This document shows positions 1 through 5,168 of a stretch of 5,168 nt of DNA, in pieces. Source of the stretch: Thermoplasmata archaeon (GTDB taxonomy: Archaea; Thermoplasmatota; Thermoplasmata; Thermoplasmatales; Thermoplasmataceae). The notes below the pieces were generated by a model, which was not told the origin of the DNA, ran no database searches, and saw only the letters and a list, made by a program, of their open reading frames with translations. The position numbers were made by a program, and so were the translations under genes. The stretch spans positions 1 through 5,168 of the forward strand of contig JAKBRR010000158.1 of assembly GCA_021845325.1 (NCBI GenBank). The letters are read 5' to 3'. Position 1 is the stretch's first letter. Each line of letters starts with the position of its first letter.

Positions 1-122
1 TGTGAAGACCTGACATGGTCTCCCAGGTTACCCTCTATGGCTTTCGCTGCATGCCATTGCTGAAACACCGGGGGAATATCCTCGTTATATGCATTTGTCT
101 CCGAGGATATGGCAGCCTTCAT
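1..122 (-). CDS. Unidentified reading frame, partial, runs off left edge
   Basis: An ATG at 122-120 opens a frame of 40 complete codons that continues past the left edge without a stop. The product begins MKAAISSETNAYNEDIPP and then reads VFQQWHAAKAIEGNLGDHV. I recognise no family, signal peptide or membrane segment. The same frame is open further upstream to about 298, so the true start is uncertain. The ATG lies two bases after the stop of the preceding frame (125-304). That could mean translational coupling, or a single gene broken by a frameshift. The composition is GC-richer than the restriction gene, and the opposite strand is also open here, so low stop density contributes to the signal. 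I infer coding from amino-acid composition only. Confidence 0.3.
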   Translation of the reverse strand, partial: MKAAISSETNAYNEDIPPVFQQWHAAKAIEGNLGDHVRSS

Positions 123-124
123 GC

Positions 125-304
125 TTACGCAACGCATTCGGCTTCCCCTCCAAGGCCTTTCGGTGCTACATCGCATTCTCTTTCGATACGGCCTGCAGTT
201 TCGCATACGGGCAGCTTCAGCATAGCCATCGCTGGATATGCTGTGCCTTTCACTATCCGGCCGAATGCATAATTGCCGGTTCCAGATTTCCACTGTTTAG
301 TCAT
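125..304 (-). CDS. Unidentified small protein or 5' part of a frameshifted gene
   Basis: The ATG at 304-302 starts a 59-codon frame ending in TAA at 127-125. The product starts MTKQWKSGTGNYAFGRIVKG and ends in a Cys/Glu/Gly-rich tail (CETAGRIERECD, then GLGGEAECVA). I do not recognise it. Its start lies 52 bases beyond the stop of the transposase relic, on the same strand, so it is either a neighbour of the insertion sequence or host DNA into which the element inserted. The next frame begins two bases after its stop in a different register. The two may be an operon pair or one broken gene. The three cysteines are too scattered for a clear zinc site. A long plus-strand frame over the same DNA (14-433) looks like its shadow. 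Confidence 0.33.
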   Translation of the reverse strand: MTKQWKSGTGNYAFGRIVKGTAYPAMAMLKLPVCETAGRIERECDVAPKGLGGEAECVA

Positions 305-355
305 AGAGCTTCCCTGGCGCGCTACGTAACATGTCCAGATCTATCTTCAATTTTG

Positions 356-722
356 TCACAAGATATTATTTATCTTCTTTGGTATCTTACCCATGATCTC
401 GCTCTTTTCCATCATGTAGATCTTTATCCTTGAAAATATGAGCAGAACATCCCTAATGCTTTATTTCCCATCTATCATATTCAGTGTCTGAAAATGAAGG
501 TACAGAGACAGAAGGTTCAGGAACATGTAGGAGAAGAGGATGTGATCATCCTTCAGGTATGATCGATCCGCTTCAAGTTCATTCATGTACACGTTGAAGG
601 CATATTCCACGTATTCCCACTGTTTATATAGGCGGTAAATCCTTTCTGATACGCTCGAATTAAATATGGAAGCCTATTGTGATCTGATCTTTCATCCACA
701 ACATTGCACTCGTAAGGTTTAT
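356..722 (-). pseudogene. IS1634/IS4-type transposase relic, C-terminal part
   Basis: From 673 down to 464 the minus strand encodes a stretch typical of the C-terminus of IS1634/IS4-family DDE transposases: ERIYRLYKQWEYVEYAF, then NELEADRSYLKDDH, then a hydrophobic FSYMFLNLLSLYLHF segment. An in-frame TAA (463-461) interrupts it, but the same frame continues convincingly (SIRDVLLIFSRIKIYMMEKS, then IMGKIPKKINNIL) to a final TGA at 358-356. A 20-codon piece in another register (722-660, INLTSAMLWMKDQITIGFHI) probably belongs upstream, implying a frameshift. In the family signature Y(2)R(3)E(6)K, the Tyr and Glu remain but the Arg position is Trp (TGG, one transition from CGG) and the Lys position is Met (ATG, one change from AAG). 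It is therefore dead. The N-terminal two thirds, with the first two catalytic Asp residues, are absent. Confidence 0.82.
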
Positions 723-729
723 TAGGGTA
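714..729 (+). repeat. Left copy of a 16-base direct repeat (15/16)
   Basis: The sequence AAGGTTTATTAGGGTA here matches AAGGTTTATTAGTGTA at 4426-4441 with one mismatch; the first 12 bases are identical. The two copies bracket the AT-rich segment with the restriction-modification gene. The left copy overlaps the point where the transposase relic stops being recognisable. It could be a target-site duplication or recombination scar. A 12-base identity alone is expected about once by chance in a window of this size, so the link is tentative. Confidence 0.4.
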
Positions 730-1229
730 CCAACTTAACATGCGATCTTACTAATAAAATAGGCTCTTCCACTTTTGTGTGGGTAAAATAGACTCAAAAT
801 GATATTGCAGCCATAGACGTATATGCATATTTGTTCATCTATAATCATTATCACAACCCGTAAAATAACACTTCAAGAAGTAACTACCAAAATCCAAAAA
901 TGGATCTGTTACGTAAAAAAACTATGACTGTAAATCCAACATACGAACATGCTAGACAGAGTAATTTGCGGGGTTTAACAAATTATGACGACTCATGATA
1001 TATCCAAAATACCGTTAATTGAAGTTGTCGAAGATTTATAAATAGAGCTCAGGAAGGGATATTGGTGGTTCAATTCAAGACGCAATCCTTGATGAGAAAG
1101 GGGAATAATGACAATGCTTCAACACTGAAGGAATTTGGGATCAGTTGTGTTCGATTACGACCGATCACAGAGAGAAAAAGCCGTAAAATACTGACTCTTA
1201 GAATTTGTATGCTGGTTATGCGGTCATAT
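730..1229. other. Gene-free AT-rich stretch with possible decayed coding
   Basis: I see no intact gene here. On the minus strand 740-815 is open but has no recognisable content. On the plus strand, an archaeal TATA-like TTTATAAATA at 1035-1044 precedes a purine-rich tract (1050-1057) and a TTG-initiated frame at 1062. That frame runs into the antisense of the restriction gene, so it is not credible as a gene. Inside it, one register reads LKEFGIS (1123-1143) and the next reads VVFDYDRSQREKAVKY and then a stop (1144-1194). This pattern suggests an old frameshifted reading frame, possibly another transposase fragment. That identity is a guess. Confidence 0.4.
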
Positions 1230-1272
1230 AAAAAAAGAAAATTAAGGATTAAATGGTTTTTCATACAAAACC
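1230..1272 (-). terminator. Probable terminator of the restriction-modification gene
   Basis: Read on the minus strand, the stop codon is followed immediately by a small inverted repeat, GGTTTT (1272-1267) and AAAACC (1260-1255), with a six-base loop. Fourteen bases later comes the T-rich tract TTTTCTTTTTTT (1241-1230 on the plus numbering). T-tracts alone are enough for archaeal RNA polymerase to terminate. The short A/T-dominated hairpin is weak and may be incidental. The position directly after the gene supports the call. Confidence 0.6.
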
Positions 1273-4200
1273 TCAAAACATTTCTGCCAAATTACCGTCT
1301 ATTTCATCCATTACCTCCCTAGTCTTTGCTAATAACCCAGCTACATGCATGAAGTGTTCTATATCCTTTCCAGATAACGTGTCCCCCTTCCTCTCATTGA
1401 GCCATTTCTTAAGAATTTGGTATCCTCCTATGACGAACTCATAGTCATCCTCAGGTACACCTCCAAAAAATTGCTTTTGGTTTATGTAAATTTTATCTTC
1501 ACTGAAGGACACAGACTCAATGCGGTTACTTCCTTGAACATTAAATTCGACCTGTGATTTTATATCTGAGTTTAATAAGTGGAGATTTATCAGCTCATTC
1601 CCGAGATTTGCAAGAATTTCAAACTCCTTTTTATCTGAAGGGAATGGTATTTTGGGAAAATCCTCTTTAAGTTGGTCATTGAATGTTTTCCTAAACTTTC
1701 GAGAATATAGCAGAGCATAAATATATCCCATAATTTCAACTCCGGAAATTTCTATATCTCCGTATTTACTCTTAAGAAAGTCAAGAAAAGAGTCTTGCAC
1801 ATTAAGGCAAGGAACTGACTCATCCCCACAACTCTTTTTACCATATAGGTAAAGCGGAATAAGATAAGAACCCCTCGAGCTTTCTGCTAACTTGTAATAA
1901 GGATATTCCTTAGTGACAATAGCGCTGTCGTAGGTGTCCCTTGCATTAACCCTTGAGAGAACTAAACCAAAATTGTCATTTCTTAAATTCTTCGTATGAT
2001 TATCTCGTGCCCTTTCCATTATACTTGGCTCGAAGTATATGTATCTGAAGTCAAATGGGTGAAAATGAAATTTGACAAGCTTTTCTGAAGCGAAATCTGC
2101 TTTTCCCATTCCTTTTAGAATCTTTTTTCCAGCCGAATTTGTCAATATTTCCCTATATTTACTAACATCTTTTTCGACGAGTATGGTCTGCATCCTTTTC
2201 CTCAACTTTTCTTCGTTCTTATCAACTAGAATCTCATTATTACCTGGAACAACTGTGGTATTAATCTCTTTGAATATACTCTGCAATGGATAGAAATTAT
2301 TATACTCTGAATTGTTGTCAATTGGCTTCATATAGAAATATGGGGGTGATGGTTCAAGGTCGACCCAAGGTACATTAAAAACTGTGGTTCTATCTAACCA
2401 ATAGTATTTGTCCTCACGAAGTCCATACTTATCGTAGTATTTAAATGCCTTTCTGGCAGATTTATTGCTTGACTTTAAGAATATACCAATCGAAACTCCT
2501 TGCTGAATGTCAAAGACGTTTTCATCTTTCACACCGTCAGACGCTGTTTCACCTTTTCTCGAATCTCCGTGGAGGTTGATTATATAAATCTGGTCAAATG
2601 TTGAGTAGAGCTTTTTTCTCATCTCCCTATGCATTATTCCATCCAAGTAGGAATTATTTGTGATAAACCCAAGAATGCCCATGCCGTTTTGCTCGATTTT
2701 CCATTGAGCAAATCTAAAGAATTTCAGATAGTCATCATCCAAAGGTTGTTTGTTTTTCTCATCTTTAACCAATCCCTCCTTGTAATCATTCATTTTCTCT
2801 AGGATCCACTCAGACTTATTAGAAGAAAGGCGATTATACGGCGGATTGCCTATTATTGTGAGTATTTTCTTATTGCTTTTAATAGAGTTTGCGATCCTAC
2901 TTTCTTCTGTGAGTTCTCTCAAGAAAGGTAAGAGAGTGCCCTTCTCTTTCTCGTTTATATCTAATGTGTTGGAATAATAGACCTGAATTCTTTCTGTGTC
3001 TTTCATCTCATATCCGATACTCTTTAGCCCAGATGACAATTTCAAATGCGCAAAGATATAAGGTGCGATAAGGATTTCAAGACCATAAAAATGGCTAAGC
3101 AAATGTTTTTCTATCTTTTCGTTCTTCACGCCCAACATTTTTTTGTTTTCTAATTCCTTTAACGCAACAAGATAGGCCATCCACATGAATGTTCCCGTGC
3201 CAGTTGCTGGGTCCAAGAGTGTGACGTTATCATCTGCTAACCCGAGGCTGATGGTCAATGAGCTCTTTAGCAGTTGTTGTACTGAATTTACTATGAAGTT
3301 GACTACCGGTCTAGGTGTATAGTAAACTCCTAAATGCTTCTGAGATTCCTTATCGTAGTTTCCTAAAAACGACTCGTAAAAGAAGGTTATTGGGTCTCTA
3401 TCTTTCTTGCCTCTTTCATTGAACTCCTTTGTTATTTTTTCAATATCAGTAACATTAAGGATGTCAATTATATCCTCGACTATCCAACCTAATGAAGACG
3501 GGAATGTTTCGTTTGAAATATTTTGAAAGATTTTTCTTATTACTGGGATGCTCTTTGGTATATTCATTGCAGCTTCTTCACGTTTAAGTAAAGACTGCTT
3601 CAAATTCATTTTTGAGAGAAAGAGACCGTAAGTAACAGTTTGGCCGTATGCATCTGCGCATTTCTTAGTATCTATATCGTGTATAAGTTCCCTAATTCCT
3701 ATGTAAAATTCATAAATAGGGGACTTTTCTTTTTCTTCCCTTTCTGCATCCTTTATATCATAAACTAGTAATTCTTCAGCGATATCTCTTATTAGTTTTG
3801 CTTTCTTAGATAGTTGAATGGCTAATTCTCTTGCATCATTAACTCTTGAGATTGAATAACTAAAAAAGGTCCCTAGCATATCGAGGAATTCAGGAAGAGC
3901 GCGGTCATCGTCGATATCGATTTTTCTTGGTTCTGAAGGTAGACGAAATAAATCAACTTCTTTCACTTCTAATCCTTCTCTTACCAAAATGAACTTATGA
4001 TAATTTGTAAAAAGAAAATTGCCTATGTTTTCTTTATACCTGGACATCTGCTCAGAAGCCAACTCTTCATACAAGTCAACTTTAAGCGTTTTCGTTTCAA
4101 TATATCCTACCCCGAACTTTTTTCGGAAAACTTTGAAATCCGGAGCTCCAAAATTTTTCACTCTTCCTGGTTCTTGAAATAGGAAGTAATCAGAACTAAT

Positions 4201-4323
4201 ATTCTCTATGAAATTTTGGAAGGGAGTTCTAAAGGTCATTTCTGTGTAGTCACCCATTTCGCGTATTCTATTAATTTCCTTGACGAATTCACGAAAGGCA
4301 AGGACACTATTAGACGTAACCAT
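1273..4323 (-). CDS. Single-chain restriction-modification enzyme, ISP-like/Type IIG, m6A methyltransferase with N-terminal nuclease
   Basis: This 1016-residue protein should both methylate adenine in a specific DNA site and cut unmethylated DNA. Residues 1-160 look like a PD-(D/E)xK nuclease: D62 in GAPDF, E76 and K78 in YIETK, then a QxxxY motif (Q92, Y96) as in HsdR and Type ISP nucleases. A helical connector spans about 160-325. The methyltransferase core follows: motif X GVYYTPRPVVNFIV (332-345), SAM-binding DPATGTGTF (371-379), acidic GLEI (414-417) and catalytic NPPY (493-496), which indicates N6-adenine specificity. The region from about 600 to the end is the target-recognition part, with the ISP-type marks HPFDFRYIYF (755-764), FFGGVPEDDYEFVIGGYQ (952-969) and KKWLNERKG (972-980). 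True Type ISP enzymes run near 1,600 residues because an SF2 helicase sits between nuclease and methyltransferase. None is present here and there is no space for one, so cutting should not need ATP translocation. The gene is AT-richer than its flanks and has no partner genes. The ATG at 4323 is the only sensible start and matches the promoter spacing. All catalytic motifs are intact. Confidence 0.95.
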   Translation of the reverse strand: MVTSNSVLAFREFVKEINRIREMGDYTEMTFRTPFQNFIENISSDYFLFQEPGRVKNFGAPDFKVFRKKFGVGYIETKTLKVDLYEELASEQMSRYKENIGNFLFTNYHKFILVREGLEVKEVDLFRLPSEPRKIDIDDDRALPEFLDMLGTFFSYSISRVNDARELAIQLSKKAKLIRDIAEELLVYDIKDAEREEKEKSPIYEFYIGIRELIHDIDTKKCADAYGQTVTYGLFLSKMNLKQSLLKREEAAMNIPKSIPVIRKIFQNISNETFPSSLGWIVEDIIDILNVTDIEKITKEFNERGKKDRDPITFFYESFLGNYDKESQKHLGVYYTPRPVVNFIVNSVQQLLKSSLTISLGLADDNVTLLDPATGTGTFMWMAYLVALKELENKKMLGVKNEKIEKHLLSHFYGLEILIAPYIFAHLKLSSGLKSIGYEMKDTERIQVYYSNTLDINEKEKGTLLPFLRELTEESRIANSIKSNKKILTIIGNPPYNRLSSNKSEWILEKMNDYKEGLVKDEKNKQPLDDDYLKFFRFAQWKIEQNGMGILGFITNNSYLDGIMHREMRKKLYSTFDQIYIINLHGDSRKGETASDGVKDENVFDIQQGVSIGIFLKSSNKSARKAFKYYDKYGLREDKYYWLDRTTVFNVPWVDLEPSPPYFYMKPIDNNSEYNNFYPLQSIFKEINTTVVPGNNEILVDKNEEKLRKRMQTILVEKDVSKYREILTNSAGKKILKGMGKADFASEKLVKFHFHPFDFRYIYFEPSIMERARDNHTKNLRNDNFGLVLSRVNARDTYDSAIVTKEYPYYKLAESSRGSYLIPLYLYGKKSCGDESVPCLNVQDSFLDFLKSKYGDIEISGVEIMGYIYALLYSRKFRKTFNDQLKEDFPKIPFPSDKKEFEILANLGNELINLHLLNSDIKSQVEFNVQGSNRIESVSFSEDKIYINQKQFFGGVPEDDYEFVIGGYQILKKWLNERKGDTLSGKDIEHFMHVAGLLAKTREVMDEIDGNLAEMF

Positions 4324-4349
4324 ATGATCAAAACTGAAAAATACGTACC

Positions 4350-4364
4350 TATATAAAATTCCGC
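4350..4364 (-). promoter_or_regulatory. Archaeal TATA/BRE promoter of the restriction-modification gene
   Basis: On the minus strand the sequence GCGGAATTTTATATA combines a purine-rich BRE-like GCGGAA (4364-4359) with a TATA box TTTTATATA (4358-4350). The box centre is about 31 bases upstream of the ATG at 4323. With the usual spacing of about 25 bases from TATA to transcription start, the message would begin within roughly six bases of the start codon. There is no Shine-Dalgarno sequence before the ATG, which fits leaderless translation, common in Thermoplasmatales. Confidence 0.65.
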
Positions 4365-4425
4365 ATTCGTATCTCCGAAGTTTTGGAATTACAAATCAGT
4401 TGGGGATACTTTAACGAAGTAATGA

Positions 4426-4441
4426 AAGGTTTATTAGTGTA
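4426..4441 (+). repeat. Right copy of the 16-base direct repeat (15/16)
   Basis: AAGGTTTATTAGTGTA repeats the 714-729 sequence in the same orientation with a single mismatch at the thirteenth base. It lies about 100 bases upstream of the restriction gene's start and just before the transposase N-terminal relic. The embedded TTTATTA could also serve as a weak TATA element for the rightward relic. Its status as a true boundary repeat is unproven. Confidence 0.4.
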
Positions 4442-4459
4442 TGACCCGGGGGGTTATAC
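4439..4459. repeat. Hyphenated palindrome, 9-base arms
   Basis: GTATGACCC (4439-4447) and GGGTTATAC (4451-4459) are inverted repeats with one mismatch around a GGG centre. In a plus-strand transcript the mismatch becomes a G-U pair, so the hairpin would be continuous. It lies in the region between the divergent restriction gene and the rightward transposase relic, about 80 bases above the restriction gene's TATA box. It could be a terminal structure of the insertion sequence or an operator. No T-tract follows, so it is unlikely to be a terminator. Confidence 0.45.
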
Positions 4460-4467
4460 GGAGTAAG

Positions 4468-4658
4468 ATGAGACGTAATTATTAGTGAGGAAAGACAAGA
4501 GAACTAACGGTAAGGAGTATTACAAGCTGTACGAGGTGAAGCGTGTCAATGGAGAGGTCAAAACAAAATATATCGGTTACCTAGAAAAGAATCCAAATTC
4601 AAAGAAGGAGATCACTGGAAAGGGTACTCTCCCTATGACAATTTCTAGAATCCAATGA
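4468..4658 (+). pseudogene. IS1634/IS4-type transposase relic, N-terminal part, frameshifted
   Basis: A GTG at 4485 opens a 57-codon frame beginning VRKDKRTNGKEYYKLYE and continuing VNGEVKTKYIGYLEKNPNSK. This basic, beta-rich opening, with a conserved KxxYIGYLGK-like end, is typical of the N-terminus of IS1634/IS4-type transposases. Upstream, GGAG at 4460-4463 is well placed for an ATG at 4468, but that frame reads only MRRNY before a TAG at 4483-4485. Adding or removing bases near 4480 would join it to the body, so a start-proximal frameshift is likely. The frame ends in TGA at 4656-4658 after about 40 good residues. The 117 bases that follow look non-coding. No DDE catalytic residues remain. 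Family placement rests on a short stretch and is moderately sure. Confidence 0.6.
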
Positions 4659-4775
4659 AAACTAATTTGTGATACTATCCATATAATAATTGAAAATTAG
4701 CCATACTACTAATTTCTTGGAGTAAAACAGATTTTGATATTTGCACGAAACTGGAGTTCATAGAAAACCTCTTAT

Positions 4776-5005
4776 GTGGAAAGATTGCTTGATGCAGAGA
4801 TATTGGATTCTGAGATCATTGATATACTGAAGAAGATTGGAATAGAGTGTGGCATATCTCCCATAACAAAGATCATTTTTGAGAATAACAGAAAGCTGGG
4901 GAAAAGCATTCCTGAAGATAAGACGATGTATTATTCAGGCCCTTAGAATATCTTCCCGACTGCAATAATGGAATGCAGTCTTGCGGATGTAAAGCAGACC
5001 GGTAA
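4776..5005 (+). pseudogene. Decayed reading frame, family not recognised
   Basis: A GTG-started frame of 56 codons (4776-4946) reads VERLLDAEILDSEIIDILKK, then IGIECGISPITKIIFENNRK, and stops in TAG at 4944-4946. Its last part overlaps a second register (4928-5005) reading PLEYLPDCNNGMQSCGCKAD to a TAA at 5003-5005. A third register then opens at 4993. Three consecutive good-looking segments in three frames suggest one gene damaged by small indels. The helical, charged opening gives no firm family. It could be a further part of the transposase starting at 4468, with an internal deletion, or an unrelated host gene. The composition is closer to the left flank than to the restriction gene. Confidence 0.4.
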
Positions 5006-5016
5006 TATTCAAGAAC

Positions 5017-5168
5017 ATGGGAATACCTGATTACATGAAACCGGTCATGTGGACTTCCAGTGTGGCATACGAATTTGGAAAGTACCGGAAAGGATTGATG
5101 GAAGTTTCAGTCCACCCATTACCCGGGAAGAGGATTGCTGGGTTTGTGGATGAGGGTAAGAGAGATCC
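5017..5168 (+). CDS. Unidentified reading frame, partial, runs off right edge
   Basis: From an ATG at 5017 (frame open since 4993) 50 codons run to the window end without a stop. The product reads MGIPDYMKPVMWTSSVAYEF, then GKYRKGLMEVSVHPLPGKRI and AGFVDEGKRD. It looks like real protein by composition, but I cannot name a family. It follows the decayed segments 4776-5005 in a third register. It may be the continuation of that broken gene rather than a gene with its own start, and no convincing ribosome-binding site precedes the ATG. Confidence 0.4.
   Translation, partial: MGIPDYMKPVMWTSSVAYEFGKYRKGLMEVSVHPLPGKRIAGFVDEGKRD

Noticed and set aside
76..110. Perfect 9-base inverted repeat (ATATCCTCG/CGAGGATAT) with a 17-base loop, considered as part of a structured RNA or intron.
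   Set aside because: It lies inside a plausible reading frame. I could not find a group II intron domain V or RNase P signature, and one such hairpin is not strong evidence.
14..433. Long open plus-strand frames over the left flank.
   Set aside because: They lie antisense to the transposase relic and the MTKQ frame, are rich in Cys, His, Ser and Phe as shadows usually are, and have no recognisable motif.
900..998. 32-codon ATG frame on the plus strand.
   Set aside because: It is too short, has no ribosome-binding site or family, and is expected by chance.
1070..1276. Minus-strand 68-codon hydrophobic frame overlapping the R-M stop codon.
   Set aside because: Its TTG start and hydrophobicity come from the T-rich terminator region it reads through, and nothing supports translation.
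1062..1322. Plus-strand 86-codon frame running into the R-M gene.
   Set aside because: Its second part is antisense to the R-M C-terminus and its first part changes register, so it is not an intact gene.
2072..2293. Plus-strand frame inside the R-M gene; another lies at 3997-4182.
   Set aside because: Both are antisense shadows of a well-supported coding sequence.
1273..4323. Assignment to BREX PglX or DISARM methyltransferase.
   Set aside because: No PglZ, BrxC, DrmA or DrmB-like neighbours are present, and an intact N-terminal nuclease motif points to a self-contained R-M enzyme.
1..5168. CRISPR array, tRNA or rRNA gene.
   Set aside because: I saw no regularly spaced repeats, tRNA cloverleaf or conserved rRNA segments by eye on either strand.

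Overview
The window looks like a piece of an archaeal chromosome, most likely from a Thermoplasmatales-like lineage. The evidence is a TATA-type promoter with a near-leaderless start on the main gene, a T-rich 3' end, heavy use of ATA, AGA and AGG codons, and relics of IS1634/IS4-type transposases. This assignment is an inference; there is no rRNA or tRNA to anchor it.

One intact gene dominates. On the minus strand at 1273-4323 is a 1016-residue single-chain restriction-modification enzyme. It has an N-terminal PD-(D/E)xK nuclease, a helical connector, an N6-adenine methyltransferase (DPATGTGTF, NPPY) and a C-terminal target-recognition region of the Type ISP kind. It lacks the SF2 helicase found in true Type ISP enzymes, so it resembles a Type IIG enzyme with ISP-like MTase and recognition parts. 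A TATA box lies about 31 bases before its ATG, and a T-tract follows its stop.

The left flank (1-721, coding signal on the minus strand) is richer in G+C. It holds the decayed C-terminal end of an IS1634/IS4-type transposase (356-673, with an older frameshifted piece up to 722). Beyond that are two closely spaced, unidentified reading frames that run off the left edge. From about 722 to 1229 I see only non-coding or degraded DNA.

The right flank (4426-5168, plus strand) holds a frameshifted transposase N-terminus (4468-4658), then open segments in three successive frames (4776-5168) with no recognisable family, the last running off the edge.

Taken together, a solitary AT-rich R-M gene sits in a graveyard of insertion-sequence fragments. 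The island is bounded by a near-perfect 16-base direct repeat (714-729 and 4426-4441). It was probably acquired horizontally and acts alone. I found no multi-gene defence system, CRISPR array or RNA gene here.
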